Part shown: one piece after another, positions 31,054 to 43,862 of the stretch
How the letters are laid out: each line of letters starts with the position of its first letter
Numbering within the stretch: the stretch's first letter is position 1
Source of the DNA: Warburgia ugandensis
Lineage: Eukaryota; Streptophyta; Magnoliopsida; Canellales; Canellaceae
Direction of reading: 5' to 3'
Assembly: GCA_035236585.1 (NCBI GenBank)
Contig: CP141128.1
Span: 50,953,257-51,017,256 of the forward strand
Length of the DNA: 64,000 bases
Translations under genes and position numbers: made by a program
The notes under the pieces: generated by a model
Database searches by the model: none
Told to the model about the DNA's origin: nothing
The model's input: the letters and a program-made list of their open reading frames with translations, nothing else

Positions 31054-33699
31054 AGCTTTCTTCTTCACCAGGAACTTTGGTTGAGAGTCCATCAGCGTTG
31101 TGGAAGAAGAGAGGAAGACGAAGACAAACATAGTATTAACTGCTGCTTTATTATAGAGGTCTACCTTATCTGAGAGATGTTGGGGCACTGGCATCTCTTT
31201 ATTGAATTTTGCAATTCTCGAGTTTCTATTTCATTACTGTAGATCATCATGTTAGGGCAACGATCTCTTGTTCATTTTCTGTTTATTTAATTCTGGAGTT
31301 TTGATTTCGTTACTATTATTCAATAAATCGATGCTTCTCAAGGCTTTATGCTACCGCTGAACATCTTATTGAAAGGCTTCAGCTTGGTGCTTCTTCCCTT
31401 TCAACCTCAATCAATATATTTTCCCCCTAGTTTAACACTATACTATGAATACATAGCCAACGTAACATAGTCTGTCCTTGTTAAAGAACTTTTCGAGAAT
31501 CTGCTCTGACACCTCAATCGTTCACGTGGACCACTTTGGTGCCACTGTGCAGGCTCACAATATTTTGGGAATTGAACTTGTCTCGGTCCAATTTGATCAT
31601 GGAAAAATCGACCAAAATTCCCTGGGCTTAGAACACAGTTGAGTACGGAAAGGTGATGCAAACAATTCAATACAGATATTCATTGAAAATTGCTACATAT
31701 ATTACACATATGAGAAGAGTTTTAGTAGTCTCATTCTGATGCATCCCTTCAAGAATGCATCAAACTCTTACGTTTGGTCCACTGTTTTGGGTTTTAAGCA
31801 TAGTTGTAAAATTCCTTCGGTTATCGTTTTGATACAAACCAAACTCGTAAGATTTCTGCCTAAATTTTGATTTGATATCAGCAATATCGACTGTTTTGGC
31901 TAAACTGTGTAGCCTTTCATTTTTTGGAGCCGAATCCGAAATTTCGGTCTTTTCCCACGGAAACGAAATGATGTTGCCAACTATGTTTTTAAGTGTTTAC
32001 GGGTCTCCTTTTGTCCCTACCAAAAACTCTATGAAGGCTCTCCTCTAGGTCTTCATAGTATCTCACCTTTGGTTTCTAAATCAATCAATAAATATGTCCA
32101 AGATTTAGAGATCTTCCTTTCTTTTGAAAGTTAAGATTTTGAAATCTTCTTTAAAACATATTTGAGACAATTTTTCCTTGAAAAGGGAAATTTACAGATA
32201 TGTTAGTATAGGCACCCCCACTTTTGTCATGTAAAAGTCTTTCATCGCCAAAGGAGAAGCTAAAGGATGCCATAGAAAGTGATACCATGTTATTGCATCG
32301 CTACCGCAGAACTACGGTTGCCTTTTGCCACATAAGAGTCCCCATCACCAAAAGAGAAGTAAAATAGTTATATGAAAAATTAGTCCAGCAGGTTGTACCA
32401 AGGTACCACCACTACAAAATGGGGTCCATATGGGATAACTTAGGCTTCTCTCAAGTTCATTAATAGAATGCAAACTTTGGTGGATATAACAAGAACAGAA
32501 CAAATATGTTCAATAGCACCACAAATTGATCCAATAGGTGGTAGCACCACAAATTGATCCAATAGGCGGTATTGGGATTCACCTACTAGAGAAATAGGCC
32601 CACACATCAGCCATGCCCCACCAAAAAATGTTTTATTAAAAGAAAAATAAATATCCATGTCAGCAAATTTCATTCCACCACGTGGAACCACATGTCCACT
32701 AGCTATCAACCATACAAAGAAAGTCACCAAGAATAATGTAGTCTCTATTGGGACAAATGATGACACATTTACATCGTGTTCCCTCTATTTGATGCAAATA
32801 GAGTTAGACTCCTACACATGCATGCATAAGCATTAAATGAGACAAATTAACTAAATCTCCATGCCATTTTTTTATTTTTTGTTATTTATGAAAATATGCA
32901 AATCTATCATGTATCTTATCCTCCACGTTAGTTGTTAGCAAGGATCCATGTCATTAGTGTCTATGTACCACCTTAGAAGAATTTGCACCTTAACTGCCGA
33001 GTGAACACCCCCTTGTCTATAAATGATAGAGTCCTCCCAACAGGAAGGGATATGAAAAAAAAAAAGGCTTTTGATGTTCTGGAGAAACTCTAGAACTCCA
33101 AATAAATGGTTGTGGAAGCTTCCCAAATATATTACTATTTTGCTCATAATATCCCTTCATTGACCTTCCCAATTTCTTCAAGCATGGAGACAAAGGTTTG
33201 GTCCCAATAGTTTTCCAACATTTCTAAATTTGTGCAACACCAAGAAAAGATGACAGAAACCCGGAAATCATCCCTAGTGACCTTTTACCATTTTGCCCCT
33301 TATACCCTTTCCTTAACCTTTTCCTTTTCTTCAAGCATGGATAGGAGGCTATTTTCCCAATAGTTTTCCAATGCTTACCAAAACTCTGCAACACCAAAAA
33401 AAAAATCACAAAAACCTATAAATGATCTCAAGTGATTTTATCATGTTGCCCCCAACTCCCTTTCCTTAACTTTCTCCCATTTTCTTCAATGATGTAGCTT
33501 AGGGTATTTTCTTAAGAGCTTTCTAACACCCCTACAAAAAGGATAAAATCCTAGAAGTTCTCATGTTATTGCTTTTCTTTTACTTTTGTTCTAAGCAATC
33601 CTATGTAAGTGACAACCAACCATGTGAATCCTGAATATTTCATGCAATTCCTACATTAATAGAAGCGGAACCATGAGTTAATCTAAGCAAGATACCTTA
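31054..33699. other. 2.6-kb stretch with no gene recognised
   Basis: AT-rich. At 31443-31670 both strands are open for about 60-75 codons and GC is higher; no family was recognised. A 28-bp unit (AGCACCACAAATTGATCCAA...) is repeated exactly but for one base at 32515-32542 and 32543-32570. At 33154-33540 three degenerate units of about 155 bp share TTCTTCAAGCATGGA, CAATAGTTTTCCAA and GCAACACCAA. Confidence 0.6.
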
Positions 33700-35442
33700 T
33701 GTAATGCCCGAGCAATTTACACTATTTTTAACGAAAATTGGACATTCTATAGGAAATAAACTAAGTTAAATGTTTCACTTTATTTAAAATAGTAAATGAA
33801 GGAATTTTTAAGGAAACTTGGTACCATTAGATTCTACTCGAAAAATGGAATCGAACGCCTCAAAAATCACCCAAAACGGAGTTCGTATGAAGAAATTATG
33901 GCTGTTTAAAGATCAGGGGTATTTCTGTAAATTAAACAGAAAAACGAAAAAATGAAAAAGGACGAAAAACGCAGGGGGCCATTTTGATAACGGCACCCCC
34001 TGTCGTCTTCAACCTCTAGACCCCTCCAGAAACCCCGTTTTTCACGATTTCTCCAGAAAACCCTAGGGGAAAGGGGGGCACCGCCATTGAGGGGCACCAC
34101 CTTCTCCCCTCTATAAAAACCCCATCTCCCCTCTCCAAAAACCACATTTTTCGGTGTTTTTTCCAGTCGTTTGAGATTGGGGTTTTCGGCAAAAACCAAA
34201 AACCCGTCTTTCTGTGTTTTCTGGCAATGGCAAGGCCCAAGTCAGGCCGGCCATTGCCATTTTTCTCCATGCACTTTCTCCTTTCCAGTCTGGCCATAGG
34301 GTTTTCCCCCTTTCTTCAAGTTTTTCGGCGAGCAGGAAGGTCCAGGGTGAAATGGGGCTCTATCACCGGCAATGGGCACTCCCCAGGCTGCCCAGGTAAG
34401 ACGTCCTTACCTCCTTCTTTGGTTCCTCCACCTTTTAGGCTAGATCCATGCTGGATCTAGCATTCTCAGACGTTTTCCAGCCGGATTTCCTGGCCGGAAA
34501 ACGTCCCCAAACTGGCTTAAACGACCTTGCACGAACCAGGCGTCCCAAGGATGCCTTGCTCCATGTACGCCTGGGACAGGGTCCCAGGGATGGGCTCCGG
34601 GCATACGACAGTGCGTACACTGTCCCAGGTGTGGCCTGTGGGTGCGCGTGCGACATGGGGTACGGGTCCTAGCTCAACCAGGGTGCACAAGGTGCCCTGG
34701 CAGCTGAGACGCGCCATGCTACAAGGTGCGTCCGTGTGATGATGCGTGTCATAGCTCGTCACTTGAGCATGCATGTGCGCGTGCAGAATGCGGTCCCTGG
34801 CATGGCCTTTGGGCGCGCACGCACGTAAGGCGGTCGCGGTTCAACCAGGATACACGGGTGTCCTGGGGACTAGGGCACACAGACCTAATGAGACTTTAAA
34901 GTTAGGATTAGAGGATAAATTACAGAGTCTAACTATTGGAAAGTAGATCCACACCATAGGATCTAGCCTGACGAATGAATTAGGCAAGGACCTTGGACCC
35001 AATAGGCAGAGCTAACAATCTAACGTCTAAATAGAGTGAAATTAATGAGGACTCCTTGTATCCATTCATACCCAGGAGTTTATAAATGAGACCCAGGGAC
35101 GGGTTAAAGTGATAAAGGACACGACTCCAGGAGACTTTGAGGTAGGTGCTCTATCGCTACTAGACTTTTTAAAAGAGCCATGATTGTTTTATGCATGTTT
35201 TAAGTATAAGTTATATAACTTGTTTAGCATGACTTAATTCAGCATACATATGATAAATGCTTTATGCATAGATATGTTTTGGCATAGATATGTTTTGCAA
35301 ATAATTGCATATACATTATGCATAGATATGTTTTGCAAACAAATGCATATATTGCATGATTTGTGAGCATTGAGTTTTTGAAAGATTGCATGTCCTTGAG
35401 GGTTACCAAAAGACGCTGGAGTGCCCAAAAGACGCTGGGTAG
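33700..35442 (+). mobile_element. truncated gypsy-type LTR, 5' two thirds
   Basis: Starts TGTAATGCCCGAG and follows the LTRs of the 53-62 kb element for about 1.74 kb: GCAATTTAC, TACCATTAGATTCTACTC, the AACGGCACCCCCTGTCGTC block, a TATA box CTATAAAAACCCC near 34112, the GC-rich GTGCGTACACTGTCCC leader and ACCAAAAGACGCTGG near the break. Similarity stops at about 35442 where CACTA sequence begins, so one end is lost. No TSD. Confidence 0.85.
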
Positions 35443-35475
35443 GAGATAAAATAACTCCATAAGTGCAATTGGACC

Positions 35476-35829
35476 TTGGATTATACTTTTAGAACCGTGG
35501 TTGTGTTTAAGGGAAATTGGGTGGAACACAACAAATACAACATCAAAACTGATGCCCTTGGATTGACATTGGTTGGCCTTAATAGGATCAGCTATAAAAA
35601 TGATCAATTTATTTTGGCATCTCAATCAAAAGAAGTATTTTACAATCAAGATGAATGCGATAAGAGATGGTCAGCTGTTGTATCATCTTGTAAAAGGGAT
35701 TTTTATGATGAAGACGACTTAGGAGATACTAAAATAGATTACCCTTCTATTGCCAAAACAATCCCATTAATCGAAGTCATGTGCGTGACAATAGTGAGGA
35801 TGGTGCTTGGGTTTGAAAACTATATGTAG
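35476..35829 (+). pseudogene. CACTA-associated DUF4216 domain
   Basis: A 117-codon open frame beginning at a Leu codon, open further upstream to about 35455. LDYTFRTVVVFKGNWV, KTDALGLTLVGLN and YKNDQFILASQSKEVFY are the hallmark blocks of DUF4216, a domain at the C-terminus of plant CACTA transposases, of unknown biochemical role. No start codon and no upstream transposase remain, so it is a fragment left by the truncation at 35442. The frame ends shortly after the domain, as usual. Confidence 0.82.
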
Positions 35830-35861
35830 TTGGGGGTTTGTGGATTGTATTAGTGAGTTGC

Positions 35862-35885
35862 AATATATATATATATATATATATA
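35862..35885. repeat. (AT)n microsatellite
   Basis: Perfect AT dinucleotide run of 12 units. Similar shorter runs occur at 36042-36050 and 36101-36116. Confidence 0.95.
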
Positions 35886-36974
35886 ATTTCATATTTATAA
35901 TTAGCTCTTTTGTCATGAGCTATATGGATTGATAAGTGAGTTATATGTGTATACAAAGAATGCATGAATTAATGTTGACTATCATAAAAAATCAGTTTCA
36001 TTGTGTATTAATTGTTAGATATTGTAAAGTACTAACACAATATATATATAGATATTTTTTGAATTAAAAATAATTTATAAAGTTGTTTAGTCATTTATAC
36101 AATATATATATATATATTTTATATAAACAACTTTAAAAGTTTGTTTTTAAAATTGTTTAGTGCTTTGACTTTAAAAGTAGAGATTTTTAAAGTCATTTAT
36201 ATGTAAATGAATTTATCATGTGCAACCAAATTTAGTAGAAAAATGATCAACCAAATTTTCACTAAATATTATGTAATATCTTTAATTTTTAAATAACAAT
36301 TTACAAAAATTTTGAATTATGTGACATAGGAGTCAAAAGAAAATAATTTTAAAATTCTCAATTTTTGGAGTTTTAGAAAGTAAATACTTTATAGGCATCA
36401 AATTTGATGTTCATCCATCAGCATTGGGATTGTACTAAAAAAAAAAAATTCCAACGAGATTAAGTATGCTAAAATTGAAATTCAGACAAATATGTTTTGA
36501 TTTTCTTGAAAATGGAAATTTGGTAATTTTACATAATAGTTCCCACTTGTAGAAATTTGAGAATTGAGTAGCTCTTATTTATTTTTTACTGTAATTATAT
36601 AATTAAAAAATTAAGTAGTAAAAATAATATAATTTCAAGTGTAAAATTTTCTAAAGTTAAATTTATTCAATAAATAAAGGAGGAGATCATTTTGACAATG
36701 GAACCCCCTCTCAGTTAAGTGCTCTTAGTAAGCAAAAAAACAACAGACCCAAGTCTGTTCTAAAAAATTTGATAGAAGAGGAAAAACCTTAGCAGAGTCA
36801 ACCTAGAGAGAAGAAAGGAGAGAAAAGACAGAGGAGAGGAAGAGAGGAGTGATGTCGATCAATGAGGCCTAGGAGACACTGACAACATCCCTTTGATGTT
36901 GACGACACCCAACTGATGCTGTTTGACGCTAATTGACGATGCCTAGACTGGTGTGCATAGCTGAGGAAAACCAG

Positions 36975-37340
36975 TGGTGAGAAGGGGGAGAAGAAAGAGG
37001 AGAAGAAAAAGAGGAAGAAGAAGAAGGGGGAGAAGGAGAAGGTGAGGAGGAGAGGAGGAGAGGAGGAGAAAGAGGGGTCAATCCAGGCCATCAGTGCCAT
37101 TTGACACCAATGATGCCTAGACCATCGACTAGGTGAGAAAAAAAATGATAGTGAGAAGAAGGGGGATAAGAAAGAAGAGAAGAAAAAGAGGAAAAAGAAG
37201 AAGGGGAAGAAGGAGAGGAAGAGAGAAGGAGAAAGAGGGGCCGACCAAGCCACCACCAACTACTGACTATGCCTAGACCCATGCACAGGTATGAAAACCC
37301 ATTTTGACAGAAGAAGGGGGAGAAGAATGAGGGGGAAAAG
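36975..37340. repeat. GA-rich tandem units, about 170 bp each
   Basis: The segment GAGAAG...GGGGGAGAAGAAAGAGGAGAAGAAAAAGAGG recurs near 36977, 37149 and 37309, followed each time by a GCCTAGACC block. The last unit is short. Confidence 0.7.
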
Positions 37341-37801
37341 AAAAAGAAAGCTTTTATAGGTAGATATTCCAAATCTAGTTCATGGTTTTGCTGGATTTGT
37401 GCATGGATGAGTATGATTGGAATGTCTTTGATTTTGTTTGGATATATGAACATGATTTGAGTAGATGATGTCATTCTGTTAGGATGTGATACATGTTTTA
37501 TTAGGGACTAGCTAAAGAGGACATTGAATAGGCTGTCCTAGCATGTTTTATAATGATAAATGGTATAGCCACACAAAATGGATGATATATAAGACAACCT
37601 AACATAATGAATAATTTAAACTTGGAAATTACATGAGATAAAGTAACCTAAAGTGCATGAATTAAGCATGAAAGTATGCATGAACTAAGATGTAAACTAA
37701 CTAAACATGGAATGCATGAAATTGATTGACTAATGCATGGAAGCCTAAACTAAAAAATCAAAATAAAGTATTAAGAGCCATCTAATATGCACTAATTGTA
37801 A

Positions 37802-38549
37802 GTGGAATGTAAATGATTCATTACATTGATAATGCATGAATTACAAGTAAGAATGGAAAGCATGGTGCACATGATTATGAGATCTATAAGCATGGAATAA
37901 GTTGTAAACTAGCCTAGATAGAATACATAAATGGAAGGCATGGACAACAAACCAAAACAAAGTAAAATTTGAAGGAGAAACACTTCAAAACTATGAACAT
38001 GAACCATGGGTTTGTGTGCATGGTTCAAGTGTGTAATTTGTATGAGATTCAATTGTAACTAACCTATGATAAAATATAAGTAATTAAGCATGAAAGCAAC
38101 AACTAATTGCCATGAAAAACTAAATTAAAAACAAACAAAAGAACCATAATAGTGAGCAATTCATCATTGAAGCATGGTGGAATGTGAATGATTCATTACA
38201 TTGATAATGCATGAATTACATGTAAGAATGGAAAGCATGGTGCACATGATTATGAGATTCAAAAGCATGGAATAATCTATAAACTAACCTCGATAGAATA
38301 ATGAATGAAATGCATGGACAACTAACCCAAGCAAACTCAAATTTTAAGGAGAAATACTTCAAAACTATGCGCATGAACCATGGGTTTGGGAGCATGGTTC
38401 AAGTGTGTAATTTGTATGAGATGCAATTGTAACTGACCTAGCATAAAGTACAAGGAATTAAGCATGAAAGGAACAACTAAGAGCCATGAAAAACTAAATT
38501 AAAAACTAACAAAAGAACCATAATAGTGAGCAATTCATCATTGAAGCAT
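37802..38549. repeat. tandem duplication, two 374-bp copies
   Basis: GTGGAATGT.AATGATTCATTAC starts both copies, and GTGAGCAATTCATCATTGAAGCAT ends them (38152-38175, 38526-38549). Rich in ATGCATGA-type words. Substitutions are scattered and few indels are seen. Confidence 0.9.
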
Positions 38550-38815
38550 AAACTTTTCATTGATTGAAGGAATCAAGGTACAAGGGTGATGCACACCATC
38601 CAAGGGGTGTGTGCACCCTACTAAGAAATAAGTACAATCCCCAAAATCAATTTCTAATGTATCTTCAATCATACAAATATTATGCAACAATGAACATGCA
38701 TGTAAATCATGAAGTTTCTTATGAAAAACAAACGAGAAAAAATGGGAAAAGAAAGCATGAAATGGACAGAGAAGTTTAAGGAGAAAGATGGCAATGTACT
38801 TAATTTAAGAACTAC

Positions 38816-38951
<136 letters not shown>

Positions 38952-40261
38952 CATAATTTAATCATCTTATTTTGCTTAAGGTTCTTTTATTACTACAGTT
39001 TTTGTACTTCTTTGATTATCACATTTCCTTAGTTCTATAGGAGTATGTTTCTACAATATTTTGTGGCACAAGTAAACTTTAGAAGCTTAGTTTCAATCAA
39101 ATACATATATTTATGTACAATTAAGAAGTTCAACCCTTGAAGGAATCTTATGAATGACCATCAGCAAGCTATGTTCATAGACCTCAGTGTGGGATGCATC
39201 TTTTCCATTAAGGGATGTGAACTCGAAGTAGTGGAGTTAAAGACTCGTGAAAGGTCTACTGGATTTTTAGCCCTTTTACAAATATCTATACTAAACAGAC
39301 TTATATTTTCATGCATCCTATATTTGTTTTAATTGCGATTTATTTGCCAATATGATAGATATTGTATGTTTATGTGAATGCATGTAGACGAAGACTCCTT
39401 TATTTTATTTATTTTTTTACTTACACTGTGTTTATCAAGGACATCACATTTGCATGCGTAAAATGTGTAAATTTGAAAAACAAAGGAGTCTCTGCCCAAT
39501 TTTCAGTAGAAATGTAGTGCTCATTTCTTTAAAAATCTTGATCTTTAGAAAAGAGACACGACACTCAAAATTTTTAAATGCCATTTCACCTAACTGTGTT
39601 TGAGAACAAAAGATGGGTGTGTGAATGTGCTTGAGGACAAGTGGAAACTAAATTCTTAAGAATACAAATGGACTAAAAGGGACTAAAACTAAAGCAAATA
39701 CATGCTTGTTTCCCATACCTAATCAATATGAGGTCCCAATAAATGCTTGATCATTTTGATAAAAATGACTTATAACGTATTTTTAGGAATGGGCATGAAT
39801 AAGATGCAATAAGACATACATGTAGGCATACTAGTAAATGCTTTAAATTGTATATCTTGATTTTCGAATGGTAGTAGTTGCTTACATAAAGCTAAATTAT
39901 TTCAGTCATGTTTATATGAGTGCAAATGAATGTGTATATACATGTGCTATGTGATGGCTAGAATCATGCAAGTTAACATTGTTTTACTTAGAATCATGCA
40001 AATTAGTTTCCAGTTTTAGTTTTAGGAAAGTTTAAATTTTAAAAATATCTATACTTTAGAAAGTTTCTATTTTCATGCATGTTTTGTCTGATTTGCTTTC
40101 AGTTTGTTTGTTGCACATGTCATGTCGATTTGTATTCTTTAAATGAAATACATGGCATTTTTTAATGTAATTGTTCTAATATCATTGTTTTCTTCTTTGT
40201 AGTAACGATGGAATGAGAAGAACATCAAATTGAAGATTATGACCACAAGGAAGAGCATGAA

Positions 40262-41292
40262 TAAGTGGCCAACATGAGCACTACTCCAAAGAGAAAGGGC
40301 AAAGGGCGAACAACAATGGAAATGGTTATTAAGAGGAAGTTTAAGGGACTTAAAGAAACTGTCAAATCCAACGGTAGAGGGCAAGAGATTGGTGAGAGTG
40401 CAGCCACTTATAGTAGTTTCCTCTACATTACAGTAAGATACATGGTTCCTTGCACATTTGAGGATTGGAGACTTATGCCATTCTTGACAAAAAATTCAAT
40501 ATGGGAAATGGTGAAGGTATGTAACTATTAAGTACATGTATTATTTAATTTATAACTTGCCTTAATTTTCAAATATATTAATTTACTGTGCACTTTGTAG
40601 ACTGCCTTTGATGTGCTTGATGAGAAGAAGATGTGTGCTTTACAAGGGGTTGGTGAGCAATAGAGAAAATGGAAGAACTACCTTGTTCACAATTACATAG
40701 CTCCATATGTCAACAATCCGTCGAGGTTGCACAAAGTGCCTTTCATTTACTCTGATGACATTGACTAGGAGGTTTGGAATGCATTTGTATAGAACCGCAC
40801 TTTTGTCGAATTTGTGGTATGTGCAGAAACGATGTTTTATTTAATTAATTATATGTAACATCCAATTATTGCACTTGATCATGCATGTACAAATATGCAG
40901 GCGAAAAGTGCAAGGGGAAGAAATGTGCATGAAACAAATATGCAGCACCACCTATTTAGCTTAAGCTATGCTCGTTTAGAGGAGCACAAAGTAAGTATTT
41001 GTGACAATTTATCCCTTTAAGTTTAATGCTACTATAGTTATATACATGTTGTTCTCTAACTACAGTGTCTTTGCTTGATAGCAAAAGAAAGCTGGCACTA
41101 TGAAAACCATTGATTGCTCCATCCTCTAGAAGATAGTGCATTCAGTGGGTCGTATTGGCAACAAATTCTTAGATAAAAGTACTGCACAAATTGCTTCTTG
41201 CATAGTAAGTGGTTCCACTTGTTTATAAATTTTATATAATTAATTAGATGATATGATCATGTCTTTCTAATTATATTTTGCAAGACATTCTT
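40262..41292 (+). pseudogene. CACTA second gene (TNPA/Transposase_24-like), exons 1-4 and start of 5
   Basis: TNPA-like proteins bind CACTA subterminal repeats and aid transposition. Exons with GT-AG borders can be placed: about 40262-40516 (KGRTTMEMVIKRKF, GLKETVKSNGRG, then FLYITVRYMVPCTFEDW), 40601-40816 (AFDVLDEKKMCALQGVGE, NYIAPYVNNPSRLHK), 40901-40990 (LFSLSYARLEEHK), 41082-41204, and the opening of one at 41285. The F.LDEKKM.LQ..G. block is the typical Transposase_24 core. Stops occur at 40662, 40769 and 40791 and in exon 4. The solo LTR at 41293 sits 8 bases into the fifth exon. Confidence 0.75.
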
Positions 41293-43862
41293 TGTGACGG
41301 CCCGGGTTTTTATATGATGCAATTTTGATAAAAAGGCGAGATCTCTTGTTTTGTGAGTATGAAATGCATGAAAATCTTTTTGGTTTGGAAAACAATCTTT
41401 CATAAAAACCCCGAGTGTCAAAACACATTCTCAAATTATCTAGCTATGTTAAAGTTTAAATCAATATTGTTCCCAAGAAAGTGTTAGCCACAGCCCCAGC
41501 TATTAGAGAGTAACTACAATCAAGTAACATTAAAAGATAAGGTAGGGGGGTGTCTCCTAGCACAAGCGTACCTTGCCCTTAAGTATTTACTTTGTGTCTG
41601 AAAAATGTTGAGGATTGGGTGAGTATATACTATACTCAGTAGGAGCCTATCATTACTAGTTTTATAATGCATGAGATGTTTTAAAATCATATGCTCATTC
41701 AAAACATGTGCATGTCTGAATACTCAAGTTCAATATTGATATCAAAATCCATTGTTAAACTGAAATACTGACGGTTTAAAGGATCACATAATCCAAAATC
41801 GAAAGTATCATATACATATATATCATAACATTATGATATGCATAAGATGCTCAACTGAATCCAACTCATGGATATCTGGTACGGTCGACCAACCTCATGT
41901 CATGCCATATGCAATGTAAGTAAATCCTCAAACCATAGGGTCCAACTATGCCCATGACCTCACCGGCGTGTGGTCCCCAGGTACCTAGGGACACAGGGTC
42001 ATATACCTCCACGGGGCATATGACACTTTGACCCAATGCCGTGACACCAGTGGTAGCCCCCTGTACCAGATGCAGTCGAAGCAGGGACATGCCCTTTTTG
42101 GGCGTGGTACCCATCCACCTAATAGTGGTAGAGGCTGGGTGGCCAACCCACACCCCTCGGCATAGCACCCACGAGCTTACTAGCCCAAATCATGTACGAT
42201 CAAATAAGCCAAAAATCTCTTTTCAAAACTTGTCCTCTTTGGGTCCCTCACAACTACCTGGCCCTCGGCACTCCAGCGTCTTTTGGCAACCCTCAAGGAC
42301 ATGCAATCTTTGCAAGAACTTAATGCTCATAGATCATGCAATGTATGCAATAGTTTGCAAAACATATCTATGCATAATGTATATACAAAACATGTCTATG
42401 CATAAAGCATTTGTCAAATGCATGCTAAACAAGTCATATACTTAAATCATGTATTTGCCAAGCAATCATAGTTCTTTTAAAAGAATCTAGTAGTGATAGA
42501 ACACCTACGTGACTAGGTTGCGCTAACCCCTTTGTCCTCGTACGCTCCTGAACATGGTTTGGGGAATCAAGGTTAGTTTAGCCTATCTTTTATGGTTTTT
42601 AGAGTGGTTGGTCTTATTACTTAGGCATTAGGGGTCCATCCCTATTCCTATGGGTGTCCTAAGGTCCTAATTGGGCCTTGTTATCTTCAGTTTTCCAAAG
42701 GTTTAGCGGCCACGCACCACCATCCTATTCTAAGGGTCATGCCCACCTTTGATTGGGCCTTGATCAAGGATTTTATAGTTTGGATGTGTCCACGTCGTCG
42801 ACACGGACACAATGCCTTTTGCGACGCCTCAATCGGAGCTCTAGATCTCAAGTTATAAGCATTTTAGTGTCGCACGTATATAAGGGTCTTAAGAATGAAA
42901 AGACGAAATGCTAGGGTGCTGCGCGTCTGCGTTGTGCGCCCCAGCTTCCGTAAGGAACAAGAAAACCTGTACCGCTAGCGCGCTGTGCATCTGCGGTGTA
43001 CGCCTCAGCGGGCGCGTCTATAGACGCACTGGGTTTTCCCGCCCGACTGTCTCTTTTGTGGGCGCGTCCCTGGACGCTCCTATTTGGTTTTTCAAATGCG
43101 GTCGACGTGTGACGTTCTAACTGGAACGTCCTGTTCGTTGGGGAACCGGGGTGTCCTCAGGACACCCTAGTTCGACCTTGTCGAACCAGTGCGGCCTAGG
43201 GAACGTCCGTGGGTCCTTGGTGAGTCTCCAAGGCTCCATTTTGTATGGTTTTTCATGCAAAAACCTAGGGAAATTGATCCTAGAACTAGTAGGAAGATGG
43301 GTTTTGAGGGATCTTGGGCATACCTGGCTTGTTGCTGGGTTTTTCTCCTTGTTTCCCCTCTAGGTCACTTCTGCTCAACGGGTTTTCTTCAACGTTTTGG
43401 GCTGCCATTAGAGGCACTCAAGAGCTCTATTTATAGAGCTATGAGAGGGTTCTGGAGGGGGCTCTCACCACCTTTGAATGGCGGTGGAGAAACCTCTAGA
43501 ATGACGGTGGTTTCTCTTCCAATCACCGCCGTTCTAGAACCCTCTAGAGGTTGAAGATGAAGGGTGCCCGTATCAAAATGGGCCCCTGTGTTTTTGCAGG
43601 CTAAATCCGTTTTTTGTAAAAATTACATTTTTGCCCCTAAACTTCAAAGGGCCATAACTTGCTCATTTTAACTCTGTTTTGGGTGATTTTGGTCTCGTTG
43701 GATTCCTTTTTCTGAGATGCATCTAATGGTACTATTTTCAGGACCAAATTTCTGCATTCAGTTAAGGTGAATAGTGAAATGACTAAAATGCCCTTATCTT
43801 CAAAAACTGAACTTTTCATTGCTAACTTGGGATTTTAATATTACAAAATTGGAGTCATTACA
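41293..43862 (-). mobile_element. solo LTR in a CACTA exon, perfect 5-bp TSD
   Basis: On the minus strand it begins TGTAATGACTCC and ends CCGGGCCGTCACA, and is flanked by TTCTT at 41288-41292 and 43863-43867. It is 2570 bp. Its U5-like half shares blocks with the 53-62 kb LTRs (ATGCCCAAAAAGGGCAT-like palindrome near 42089-42105, CATATGCAATGTAAGTAAATCC near 41908); the rest is diverged. No internal sequence remains, so it formed by LTR-LTR recombination. Confidence 0.93.

Noticed and set aside
32407-32420. CACTACAAAATGGGG as another left CACTA terminus
   Set aside because: It diverges from the right end after six bases, and no subterminal repeats follow.
32515-32570. Start of a CRISPR-like or satellite array
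   Set aside because: Only two 28-bp units without spacers, in a plant genome.
34016-34774. Several overlapping open frames on both strands
   Set aside because: All fall in the GC-rich part of an LTR, where stops are rare by composition; the LTR relatives at 54 and 60 kb do not conserve them.
36798-37474. Minus-strand frames of 153 and 127 codons
   Set aside because: Phe/Ser/Leu low-complexity readings of a purine-rich tract, without family signal.
41866-42445. Frames of 100 and 134 codons, repeated at 55096-55471 and 61201-61596
   Set aside because: They recur because the LTR recurs; the readings are not kept in frame between copies and contain no known domain.
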